A stretch of DNA of 17,544 nt from JAHRVQ01 sp046290215 (GTDB taxonomy: Bacteria; Pseudomonadota; Gammaproteobacteria; Pseudomonadales; Azotimanducaceae), in the NCBI GenBank assembly GCA_046290215.1, contig JBKAGC010000054.1, forward strand, positions 1-17,544. Reading direction: 5' to 3'. Of the stretch, positions 7,430 through 14,336 are shown in pieces. The notes beneath the pieces were generated by a model. It worked only from the letters and a program-made list of their open reading frames with translations, searched no databases and was not told where the DNA came from. A program made the position numbers and the translations under genes. Each line of letters begins with the position of its first letter. The stretch's first letter is position 1.

Positions 7430-8021
7430 AGCTGGGCCTCGATCAGTGCCAGGCGGTCGTTACCAAAGTACATGTCATCACCATTTAGAAACATGGTCGG
7501 TGAGCCAAAGCCGCCGCGCTCGATCAGCTCGGCAGTACAGGTTTTGAGCTTATCTTTGTAAGCTTGTTCGTTGATTTTGCTAAAGAAAGTCGTAGCATCA
7601 AGGCCCACTTCTTTAACTACAACCTTAAGTTCACTATCTTGCGAGATGTCTTTTAGGTCGGTCCAATAATGTTTGAATACGGCGCGCGCGTAGGGGACCA
7701 GGCAGCCTTCTTCTAGCGCATAAAACGCACCGCGCATGGCTTTGACGCTGTTCACCGGAAAGACCGGCGGTTGACCAATGTCGATGCCAACGTGACGTGC
7801 CAGTCGGCTAGATCCTTGGCGTAGTAGCGTTGCTTGCTTGGTACCGGGTTAGACCGGGTCTCGTACACTGATGGATTGACGGTGTTAAACACGCCGCCCA
7901 CCAGAATAGGTTTGTAGGTGACGTTAAGTTCAGGGTGCCGGGTCAGTAGTTGTTGCAACGATTCAAAGCCCAAATAGGTCCACGGACTTGAGCAGTCAAA
8001 ATAAAATTCAAGTTCAGTCAT
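7426..8021 (-). pseudogene. 2-hydroxychromene-2-carboxylate isomerase-like (DsbA/kappa-GST fold) gene, frameshifted
   Basis: Two adjacent frames make one protein. The first (8021 to about 7787) starts MTELEFYFDCSSPWTYLGFE, with the Ser-rich site expected of glutathione-dependent HCCA isomerases, and continues through YKPILVGGVFN and YYAKDLADW. The second (7426-7755) supplies NSVKAMRGAFYALEEG and the cis-Pro motif GSPTMF. Restoring one base near 7787 (TTGGC to TTGGGC on the minus strand) joins them as LGIDIGQPPVFPVNSVKAMR, a typical family sequence, giving about 199 residues, the normal length. The family isomerises aromatic catabolic intermediates using glutathione; the true substrate here is unknown. 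The gene starts 12 bases after the CYP153 stop and is in the same operon. Either the gene is inactive or the base loss is a sequencing error in a G run. Confidence 0.85.
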
Positions 8022-8033
8022 GGCAACCGCCCG

Positions 8034-9281
8034 TTATTTTTTCGGATGTAAAACGACGGGTAGCTCACTGTAGCCTTTGACGAATGAGGACCGCACCATC
8101 ACAGCGTCGCCAACCACTTCGATCTTGTCAAAGCGTTGCATGATCTCTTCCCAGAGAATACGCAACTGCATTTCCGCAAGGCGGTTACCCATGCAACGGT
8201 GGATGCCAAAACCAAACGATAAATGATTCCGGGCTCTGGGCCGGTCAATAATGAATTTATCCGCTTCAGGAATCGCATCACTGTCGCGATTACCCGAGAC
8301 GTACCACATCAAAACCTTGTCGCCTTTTTTAATTTGTTTGCCGCGCAGTTCAACATCTGCAAGGGCGGTGCGGCGCATGTAGGCAAGTGGTGTCTGGTAG
8401 CGAATAATTTCCGCCACCATGTTGGGAATGAGTGAAGGATTGGCGCGTAGTTTGTCGTACTCGGCAGGATTCTCGTTGAGAAACTTAACTCCGCCAGTAA
8501 TGGAGTTGCGGGTCGTGTCATTACCGCCGACGATGAGCAACACCAGATTACCGAGGTATTCCACCGGGTCCATGTTCTTGGTGGATTCACCGTGGGCTAG
8601 CATGCTCACCAGGTCGAAACCTGGATTCGGATCGTTTTCCCGTTCTTGCCAGAGGCGTTGAAAGTACTCAAGGCACTCCAGCAACTCCGCGCGGCGCTGA
8701 TCTTCACTTTCGACGATGCCAGAGTTTTCATCCGCGGTTGCCACATCAGACCAACGAGTGAGTTTGCGGCGATCCTCAAACGGAAAGTCAAACAAGGTGG
8801 CGAGCATTTGCGTGGTCAACTCAATGGAGACCAGATCTACCCAGTTAATGGTTTCGCCCACAGGTAAGCTATCCAAAATATTCTGCACTCGCGTGCGAAT
8901 CGTGCCTTCCAACTCGGCAAGGTTGCGGGGTGCTACCACGCCGCTCACTTCTTTGCGCTGCTGATCGTGCTTGGGAGGGTCCATGGCGATAAACATCGGC
9001 AAGGGAAATTCTTCATCAGGATCGTCAACGATGATGCTGCCGTCCGAAGAGAAGAGGTCATGGTGGGTGTCCACATACATGATGTCGTCGAACTTGGTGA
9101 TGTTCCAAAATGTGCCGGCGAACTCGTGGTCTTTTTGTAGGTATACCGGATCTTCTTGCCGTAAACGCTCAAAAACCCTGACGTGATTATCACCGTGGAA
9201 GATATCTGGACGAATCAGATTGATACTATTGATGTCCACCGCATATGGATCAAAGCTGCTGGTTTGTTTGGCCTCGCTCAT
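8034..9281 (-). CDS. Cytochrome P450, CYP153 family, paralogue 2
   Basis: This is a 415-residue soluble P450 of the same family as the gene at 111-1412. It has FIAMDPPKHDQQR in the C-helix region, the I-helix GGNDTTRNS, ExxR as EIIR, and FGFGIHRCMGNRLAE with Cys363 as heme ligand. The C-terminal half is very similar to paralogue 1, while the B-C loop and F-G region differ. Family members hydroxylate terminal carbons of alkanes, cycloalkanes, terpenes or fatty acids, with electrons from a ferredoxin system not seen here. The ATG at 9281 follows AAAGGGGGAAG. It leads an operon with the isomerase-like, lipoprotein and SnoaL-like genes. It is divergent from the response regulator, and the 131-base gap should hold both promoters. 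Family firm, substrate unknown. Confidence 0.95.
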   Translation of the reverse strand: MSEAKQTSSFDPYAVDINSINLIRPDIFHGDNHVRVFERLRQEDPVYLQKDHEFAGTFWNITKFDDIMYVDTHHDLFSSDGSIIVDDPDEEFPLPMFIAMDPPKHDQQRKEVSGVVAPRNLAELEGTIRTRVQNILDSLPVGETINWVDLVSIELTTQMLATLFDFPFEDRRKLTRWSDVATADENSGIVESEDQRRAELLECLEYFQRLWQERENDPNPGFDLVSMLAHGESTKNMDPVEYLGNLVLLIVGGNDTTRNSITGGVKFLNENPAEYDKLRANPSLIPNMVAEIIRYQTPLAYMRRTALADVELRGKQIKKGDKVLMWYVSGNRDSDAIPEADKFIIDRPRARNHLSFGFGIHRCMGNRLAEMQLRILWEEIMQRFDKIEVVGDAVMVRSSFVKGYSELPVVLHPKK

Positions 9282-9283
9282 GA

Positions 9284-9293
9284 ACTTCCCCCT
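9284..9293 (-). promoter_or_regulatory. AGGGGGAAGT ribosome-binding element of CYP153 paralogue 2
   Basis: AGGGGGAAGT lies two bases before the ATG. The identical 10-mer precedes pntAb and the SDR gene. The G run can pair with the anti-Shine-Dalgarno CCUCC with one G-U wobble. Confidence 0.6.
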
Positions 9294-9325
9294 TTCATTG
9301 CTCAGTTTTTGTGCATTTCAACACG

Positions 9326-9335
9326 AAATTTGCAG
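9326..9335. promoter_or_regulatory. AAATTTGCAG copy in the CYP153/response-regulator divergent gap
   Basis: AAATTTGCAG also occurs at 34-43 upstream of the other CYP153 gene. Here it is in the opposite orientation relative to the P450, 45-54 bases before its start codon. A shared regulator site is possible, but two copies are weak evidence. Confidence 0.25.
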
Positions 9336-9412
9336 GACTTAAACTGCTTTACTGGATTTTGCTTTTTGCTCGGCTATCCTATGTTAAGGAAAACTTCGAT
9401 CAGGATGGATTG

Positions 9413-10522
9413 ATGCCAGATATTCGCTGCAAGGTCATGATTGTCGAAGATGCGGTGGAGAACCGTAAGCTTCTTAAGGCTTTGTTGGAAGACGACTATG
9501 AGGTGGCCGAGACGGAGTCTGCTGAGGAGTGTCTGGAGAGACTGGGTTTTGAGAAGCCTGACCTCATCTTAATGGACGTGCAACTGCCTGGTATCGATGG
9601 GTACGAGGCATGCCGCAAACTGAAAGCCCAGGATGACACCCGGGACTTACCGATTATTTTTGTATCTGGCGGTGCTAGCACCGAGGAGCGCCTGGCGGGG
9701 TATGAAGCGGGCGGTGATGAATATGTGACCAAGCCTTTTTCCGTGCATGATTTGCTAGAGAAGGTGGAACGGTCACTGCTTACCAAGCAAGAAGAAGTAC
9801 AACTTAAAAAAACCATTTCTGAGGCCCAGGAGGTCGCCCATCGAGCGTTAATCAGCTCCACAGAGTTGGGTGGCTTAAACCTGTATATGCAACAGTGCGG
9901 TGCCGCTCAGTCCTATCAGGAACTTGCTGACTATTTACTTCGCGCGGTGCGCGCCTTTGGCTTGCATTGCAGTGTCGCCATGCGCGCGCACATCGACACG
10001 CTCTACTTTGGTTGTGAAGAAGGTTCACTGGAAGCTGATTTGCTGGCCAAAGCAAGGCCCGCGGATGGTCTGGTGCAGCTACAAGCACGAATGCTTCTAA
10101 ATAGTCAGAATTGCGCCATCCTAGTGAAGGGTATGCCGCTGGATAAGGAACGTAATGAACAACTGCACCAGTACTTGTCGGTCATTCTTGACGCCACTAC
10201 AGCCAGAATCAATACCTTGCAAGTTCTGCTAGAGACGAACGCGCAACGCAACAGTACCATCAAAAACTTGATTCGAACTAATGAGTTACACAAGCAGAAA
10301 ATTCAAGATAAGTATCAAGAGCGTGAAGCAACCCAGCAACAAATCCTGTCAGAGCTACACGACCAGGTAGAGCAGAAAATCCTTCGCAACCTTGCAGAGC
10401 ACTGTTTAATGTCATCGATAGATGAGGGGATCCGGCGCATCAACGATTTGCCGGATCTTTCCAAAGACATCGAATCGAGCTTCAACTCGACCAAGGCGAT
10501 TTTGAATCGCCTTTTAGACTAG
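9413..10522 (+). CDS. Orphan response regulator with non-DNA-binding C-terminal region
   Basis: This is a 369-residue protein. Residues 1-120 are a receiver domain with acidic pair Glu12-Asp13, phospho-acceptor Asp55 in LILMDVQLPG, switch Ser85, Tyr104 and Lys107 in YVTKPF. The rest has no helix-turn-helix, GGDEF, EAL or kinase motif that I recognise. Residues about 160-300 (YQELADYLLRAVRAFGLHCSV through to YLSVILDATTARI) have the length and strand pattern of a GAF-like sensor, followed by a long Gln/Glu-rich helix predicted to form a coiled coil. The ATG at 9413 was chosen because it precedes the receiver domain and has AGGA at good spacing; a GTG at 9311 would add a hydrophobic, unrelated tail. 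No histidine kinase is adjacent. Output probably works by protein contact; partner unknown. Confidence 0.85.
   Translation: MPDIRCKVMIVEDAVENRKLLKALLEDDYEVAETESAEECLERLGFEKPDLILMDVQLPGIDGYEACRKLKAQDDTRDLPIIFVSGGASTEERLAGYEAGGDEYVTKPFSVHDLLEKVERSLLTKQEEVQLKKTISEAQEVAHRALISSTELGGLNLYMQQCGAAQSYQELADYLLRAVRAFGLHCSVAMRAHIDTLYFGCEEGSLEADLLAKARPADGLVQLQARMLLNSQNCAILVKGMPLDKERNEQLHQYLSVILDATTARINTLQVLLETNAQRNSTIKNLIRTNELHKQKIQDKYQEREATQQQILSELHDQVEQKILRNLAEHCLMSSIDEGIRRINDLPDLSKDIESSFNSTKAILNRLLD
10493..10515 (+). terminator. Intrinsic terminator overlapping the end of the response regulator gene
   Basis: AAGGCGATT (10493-10501) and AATCGCCTT (10505-10513) are perfect 9-base arms with a 3-base loop, followed by TT to complete a run of four T. 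The hairpin is inside the last codons of the response regulator. The right arm can alternatively pair with 10521-10528. Confidence 0.65.
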
Positions 10523-10528
10523 GCGATT
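10505..10528 (-). terminator. Second, overlapping terminator stem for the pntB transcript
   Basis: AATCGCCT (10505-10512) and AGGCGATT (10521-10528) are perfect 8-base arms with an 8-base loop. On the minus strand this hairpin begins at the pntB stop codon. It shares the middle arm with the 10493-10515 hairpin, so only one can form on a given molecule. Confidence 0.55.
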
Positions 10529-11888
10529 ACGAGAACTCAGAGATCACACCAGAGATAGACTCTTTAGCATCGCCAAATAGCATGCGGGTGTTGTCGCCGA
10601 AGAACAATGGGTTGTCCACACCGGAGAAGCCAGAAGCCATAGAACGTTTTAGAACGAACACAGTTCGCGCCTGGTCCACGTTAATGATCGGCATACCGTA
10701 AATAGGACTGTTTTCATCGTTGCGCGCCGATGGGTTCACCACGTCATTAGCGCCAATCACAATGGCCACGTCAACATTCTCAATGCGCGGGTTGATATCG
10801 TCCATTTCCACCAGTTGCTCGTAAGGCACATCGGCTTCGGCAAGCAAAACGTTCATGTGACCCGGCATACGACCGGCAACCGGGTGAATGGCATAACTCA
10901 CTTCCGCGCCGTTCTCCTCTAACAAGCCGCCAAGTTCTTTCACCACGTGCTGGGCCTGCGCCACAGCCATACCGTAACCTGGTACAAAGCAAACATTACT
11001 TGCAGCTTCAAGAATGTAGTAAGCATCTTCCACAGAAATAGGCTTCACTTCGCCCTCTACGGCAGCCGCTTGTTTCACCGCACCAAAGCCGCTGAACAGT
11101 ACGTTCGCCAATGAGCGATTCATCGCCTTACACATAATGTTAGTTAAGATGATACCGCTGGCACCCACCAGTGAACCGGCAACAATCAGGATGTTGTTGT
11201 TAATGGCAAAACCTGCAGCACAGGCCGCAATACCGGAGTAGCTGTTAAGCAGGGAAATCACTACTGGCATGTCGGCACCACCAATGGGGATGACCGCCAT
11301 AATGCCGAGCAACAGTGACAAGCCAAGGACAATCCAGAACCACTGTGATTCAGGGTTAGGGTCCATACACAGCATGTAACCTGAACCCAACAAGCCAATT
11401 AGGATCAGGCTGTTAACAATACGCTGGCCAGAGAATACAACCGCGCCGCTGCCGATGGTTTCGCTCAGCTTGCCGTAGGCAATCAAGCTACCGGTCAATG
11501 TGATACCACCAATCAAAATGGCAAGGATGACGGTGAAGGCAGTAAAGGCAGAAACGTCATTACCATAAAGTGCAGCCCAACCAACCAGCAAACTGGCGGC
11601 GCCACCTGAACCGTTAAAGAGGGCTACCATCTCTGGCATGCTGGTCATAGCCACAAGGCGAGCAGCGAGAGCACCGATCACGGCGCCAATCACCATGCCA
11701 ATGGCAATATAGGTAAAGTCCACAATGCCGTTGGCAGATAAACCGGCAACCACGGCAATTAACATACCCAGGGAAGAAAGTAGGTTACCGCGCCGTGCAG
11801 TGGCGGGGGAGCCCAGCATCTTCAAACCGAAGATGAATAATATCGCCGCGACGATATAAGAAAGATTAGCGATTAATTGAAAGTCCAT
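10527..11888 (-). CDS. pntB: NAD(P) transhydrogenase subunit beta
   Basis: This is a 453-residue membrane protein carrying the rest of the transhydrogenase proton channel and the NADP(H)-binding domain III. The first two thirds are a series of hydrophobic segments starting at LIANLSYIVAAILFIFG. The last third contains the domain III hallmarks VPGYGMAVAQAQ, HPVAGRMPGHMNVLLAEA, and GANDVVNPSA followed by MPIINVDQARTVFVLKRSM. The enzyme uses the proton gradient to reduce NADP+ with NADH, supplying NADPH for biosynthesis and redox defence. I chose the ATG at 11888 because AAAGGTGG precedes it, the start matches family members, and its A is shared with the restored pntAb stop (TAATG). A longer frame to 11948 only adds pntAb sequence read in another frame. 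Last gene of the pnt operon, convergent with the response regulator. Confidence 0.96.
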   Translation of the reverse strand: MDFQLIANLSYIVAAILFIFGLKMLGSPATARRGNLLSSLGMLIAVVAGLSANGIVDFTYIAIGMVIGAVIGALAARLVAMTSMPEMVALFNGSGGAASLLVGWAALYGNDVSAFTAFTVILAILIGGITLTGSLIAYGKLSETIGSGAVVFSGQRIVNSLILIGLLGSGYMLCMDPNPESQWFWIVLGLSLLLGIMAVIPIGGADMPVVISLLNSYSGIAACAAGFAINNNILIVAGSLVGASGIILTNIMCKAMNRSLANVLFSGFGAVKQAAAVEGEVKPISVEDAYYILEAASNVCFVPGYGMAVAQAQHVVKELGGLLEENGAEVSYAIHPVAGRMPGHMNVLLAEADVPYEQLVEMDDINPRIENVDVAIVIGANDVVNPSARNDENSPIYGMPIINVDQARTVFVLKRSMASGFSGVDNPLFFGDNTRMLFGDAKESISGVISEFS

Positions 11889-12179
11889 TACGCACCACCT
11901 TTCTTGCTTTTGAACATAGACAACATGCGGTCGGTCAAAGATAGCCACCCACCACGGTCATGGTGCAAAAGACGCGGCTGTACCCAGGTACTTCGCCGTT
12001 GTGGGGTCAGCGAGACCAGCAGACAAAAATGCCCCGGCCAGGGTGATCCCAGAGATTGCGTTAGCACCGGACATGAGCGGTGTGTGCAAAGTCGCAGGTA
12101 CTTTCGAAATCAACTCGAAACCGAGGAAAATCGATAGCACCAGAATGAATGTAAGAAAAACAATTGCCATTGATTCCAT
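11888..12179 (-). pseudogene. pntAb: NAD(P) transhydrogenase subunit alpha part 2, with two frameshifts near the C-terminus
   Basis: The frame from 12179 encodes MESMAIVFLTFILVLSIFLG, then the family core GFELISKVPATLHTPLMSGA and NAISGITLAG, but stops early at 11958 after 73 residues. The expected ending is present in shifted frames: VFCTMTVVGGY, then LTDRMLSMFKSKKGGA followed by TAA at 11890-11888. Adding one base near 11972 (GCG-TC to GCG-GTC) and one near 11938 (CTTTG to CTTTTG) restores a 97-residue protein, the usual size of this small membrane subunit, with its stop overlapping the pntB start. PntAb provides transmembrane helices of the proton channel and is needed for function. Both losses are in short runs, so sequencing error is the leading explanation. 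Preceded by the AGGGGGAAGT element. Confidence 0.85.
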
Positions 12180-12180
12180 G

Positions 12181-12190
12181 ACTTCCCCCT
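12181..12190 (-). promoter_or_regulatory. AGGGGGAAGT ribosome-binding element of pntAb
   Basis: AGGGGGAAGT ends one base before the pntAb ATG and overlaps the pntAa stop codon. It is identical to the elements before CYP153 paralogue 2 and the SDR gene. Confidence 0.6.
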
Positions 12191-13334
12191 AATTCTGTGA
12201 ATTGTTGCGTAAATTCTTGATGGTCTCGTTGACGATCTCGCCGCCGTGGGTGATCACACAGCCCTGCAAGATGTCATCTTCCAAATTCAGGTCAAAGTGC
12301 TTTTCTTCACCGTCCCAGAATTCGGAAACGAGGTTGTATAGGTTTGAGGAGTACATCTGGCTAGCATCTCTTGGCACTTCAGAAGGTAAGTTGCTTACGC
12401 CAACAATCGACACACCGTTAACGTCCACTACCTCGTCAGGTTTTGAGCCTTCAACGTTGCCGCCAGATTCCACAGCCATATCCACAATAATGCCGCCAGG
12501 TTGCATGGCTTCCACCATGTCCTGGGTCACGATACGAGGCGCAGGGCGACCAAACACCTGGGCAGTGGTAATGACAATGTCAGATTTAGCAATCACTTCT
12601 TTCATGCCCTGACGCTGCATTTCCAATTGTTCTGCTGTGAGTTCTTTGGCGTAACCGTCTTTGGTCTGGCCAGTTTCGCCAAGATCAATGTCGACGAACT
12701 TCGCACCTAGCGATTGCACCTGTTCGGCCACAACTGGCCGAGTATCAAAGGCTTCAACCTTGGCGCCGAGGCGTTTTGCCGTGGCGATAGCTTGCAGACC
12801 CGCCACACCAGCACCAATCACAAAGACCTTGGCCGGGCTCAAAGTGCCCGCCGGTGTCATCATCATGGGTAAAATACGGTCAAGCTTAGTGGCCGCGAGA
12901 ATTACCATGACATATCCAGCAAGGTTTGCCTGGGAGCTCAAAGCGTCCATTTTTTGTGCCCGGGTGGTACGAGGGATCATTTCCATGCTGATGGCAGAGA
13001 CGCCCTGAGCAGCCATGGCATCCACCAGTTCAGTTTCGTTGTATGGGTCAAGATAAGACACGTGCAATGCGCCTTTCTTTAAACCTTTGACCTCGTCAAT
13101 GGCCGGTTTGCGAACGCGTAGCACAATGTCAGCCTTGCCGAGCATGGCCGCGCGATCGCTGGCGACGGTGGCTCCCGCCTCTTTGTATTGGTCATCTGAG
13201 AAACCAGCGTATTGACCAAGGCCAGCTTCGACCTCGATGGCCAAACCAGCTTTGGTTAGTTTCTTCACCGAATCAGGAATCAGCGCCACGCGTTTTTCAT
13301 TCGCGTGCGTTTCCGCAGGCACGGCTATTTGCAT
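12189..13334 (-). CDS. pntAa: NAD(P) transhydrogenase subunit alpha part 1 (NAD(H)-binding domain I)
   Basis: This is a 381-residue soluble subunit holding the NAD(H)-binding domain. It begins MQIAVPAETHANEKRVALIP, typical of the alanine dehydrogenase/PNT N-terminal domain. The conserved loop RAQKMDALSSQANLAGY is at 125-141, and the NAD-binding glycine motif GAGVAGLQA is at 174-182, followed by EAFDTRP. The C-terminus lacks membrane segments; these are in the separate PntAb, so this is the three-gene bacterial arrangement rather than the fused E. coli PntA. The ATG at 13334 has GAGG at proper spacing. First gene of the pntAa-pntAb-pntB operon; its stop is within the ribosome site of pntAb. 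Hydride transfer is from NADH here to NADP+ in PntB, driven by proton entry. Confidence 0.96.
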   Translation of the reverse strand: MQIAVPAETHANEKRVALIPDSVKKLTKAGLAIEVEAGLGQYAGFSDDQYKEAGATVASDRAAMLGKADIVLRVRKPAIDEVKGLKKGALHVSYLDPYNETELVDAMAAQGVSAISMEMIPRTTRAQKMDALSSQANLAGYVMVILAATKLDRILPMMMTPAGTLSPAKVFVIGAGVAGLQAIATAKRLGAKVEAFDTRPVVAEQVQSLGAKFVDIDLGETGQTKDGYAKELTAEQLEMQRQGMKEVIAKSDIVITTAQVFGRPAPRIVTQDMVEAMQPGGIIVDMAVESGGNVEGSKPDEVVDVNGVSIVGVSNLPSEVPRDASQMYSSNLYNLVSEFWDGEEKHFDLNLEDDILQGCVITHGGEIVNETIKNLRNNSQN

Positions 13335-13369
13335 GAGTAACCTCGAGCTTGAGTATTAAATTTGTTGCT

Positions 13370-13384
13370 TGGCAGTATTTGCCA
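13370..13384 (-). promoter_or_regulatory. Inverted repeat upstream of pntAa (candidate operator)
   Basis: TGGCA (13370-13374) and TGCCA (13380-13384) form a perfect 5-base inverted repeat with a 5-base spacer, 36-50 bases before the pntAa ATG. The size and position fit a dimeric regulator site. Short repeats of this size arise by chance, so confidence is low. Confidence 0.25.
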
Positions 13385-13438
13385 GTGTGAACCAACCCGC
13401 TGATTTTTAAGTCATTTTGCGAGTTGATTGCCCCCTAA

Positions 13439-13468
13439 ATTGTCAGCGACCGAAAGTAGCACGATCAA
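13439..13468 (-). promoter_or_regulatory. Possible sigma-70 promoter for the pnt operon
   Basis: On the minus strand, TTGATC (13468-13463) and GACAAT (13444-13439) are separated by 18 bases. This lies in the 232-base gap between the SDR gene and pntAa, about 105 bases before the ATG. Both boxes are partial matches. No other gene is seen in this gap. Confidence 0.3.
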
Positions 13469-13566
13469 ATAGCCAAAGCGAATAAAAAGAAGGAATACTA
13501 GACTGTCTCCTCTGGTTATTGCGTTGCACAATTCAATCGCTTGTTATAAGCCCCGTATTGTGGTGG

Positions 13567-14298
13567 TTACGCAGAGTGACCGTGGTCGATGACCAGTTCA
13601 CTGCCGGTCATATAACTCGACTCCTCGGATGCCAGGAACACCACGCCATTGGCGATGTCTTCTGGTCTGCCAAGGACGCCACCTGGCACTGAGCTCTCGG
13701 CAATTTGCCGGGTTTCTGTGCGATTTGCGCCATCTGCCGAGGGTAAGCCCATCTTGTCCCAGATCGCCGTTTCGATAATGCCAGGGTGTACCGAGTTAAC
13801 GCGGATCTTGTTACCAGCCAGAGCACACTCTTTCGCCACCGATTTGCTCAATAAGCGAACACCGCCTTTGGTCATGCAGTAAGCGCCAAAGTTCGCGGCA
13901 CCGCGTAAACCTGCAACAGAAGACAAATTGATGATGGAACCGCCACCAGAGTCAGCCATCAGCGGGATGCCATGTTTCATGCCAAGGAATACGCCATCAA
14001 GATTCACGGCGTTTTGTTTCTGGAAGTCAGCAAGGCTCATCTCTGTAATGGGTGAAACGATGGCAATACCCGCATTGTTTACAAGTACGTGGAGGGCTTT
14101 TTCATTAGCGCGGATATCATCTATTACACCTTGCCACTCAGATTCCTGGGTCACGTCGTGGTGGAGGAAGCGGGCACGACCGCCAGCTGCTGCGATTTCT
14201 TGCGCCGTTTTGATGCCCTCATCATCGTTAAAGTCTGTAAGGACAATGGTTGCTCCCTGGGCTGATAGCGCTTTCGCACATGCAGCGCCGATACCCAT
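13567..14298 (-). CDS. Short-chain dehydrogenase/reductase with disrupted N-terminus
   Basis: The readable frame gives 243 residues of a classical SDR: GIGAACAKALSAQGATIVLTD, NNAG, the SSVAG active-site Ser, Tyr-x-x-x-Lys in AYCMTKGG, HPG, and the C-terminal SSYMTGSELVIDHGHSA. Such enzymes oxidise or reduce alcohols and ketones with NAD(P). The frame begins inside the cofactor motif TGxxxGIG, so the first beta strand and first Gly are missing. A separate frame starting at 14336, with a strong AGGGGGAAGT ribosome site, encodes MSEALRG, a normal SDR beginning, but is two bases out of phase. About 10 bases appear lost between them if usual family spacing held. The gene is probably inactive or mis-sequenced at its 5' end. 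It lies upstream of the pnt operon on the same strand with a 232-base gap, and is divergent from the carboxyltransferase gene. Confidence 0.75.
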   Translation of the reverse strand: MGIGAACAKALSAQGATIVLTDFNDDEGIKTAQEIAAAGGRARFLHHDVTQESEWQGVIDDIRANEKALHVLVNNAGIAIVSPITEMSLADFQKQNAVNLDGVFLGMKHGIPLMADSGGGSIINLSSVAGLRGAANFGAYCMTKGGVRLLSKSVAKECALAGNKIRVNSVHPGIIETAIWDKMGLPSADGANRTETRQIAESSVPGGVLGRPEDIANGVVFLASEESSYMTGSELVIDHGHSA

Positions 14299-14336
14299 AA
14301 TACGTCATGACAGGCACCTCGTAATGCTTCCGACAT
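14299..14336 (-). other. Out-of-frame N-terminus of the SDR gene
   Basis: ATG at 14336 opens MSEALRG in good translation context. It then leaves the SDR frame before the cofactor motif. It should be treated as the true start of the gene at 13567-14298, separated from it by an indel region. Confidence 0.6.

Noticed and set aside
9311..9412. Longer start (GTG) for the response regulator
   Set aside because: The extra residues are unrelated to receiver domains and the ATG at 9413 has a good ribosome site.
11889..11948. Extended start for pntB
   Set aside because: The added residues are pntAb coding sequence read in the wrong frame; the ATG at 11888 has AAAGGTGG and matches the family.
11938..11973. 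Programmed ribosomal frameshifting in pntAb
   Set aside because: There is no slippery heptamer or downstream structure, and two separate shifts would be needed; missing bases are simpler.
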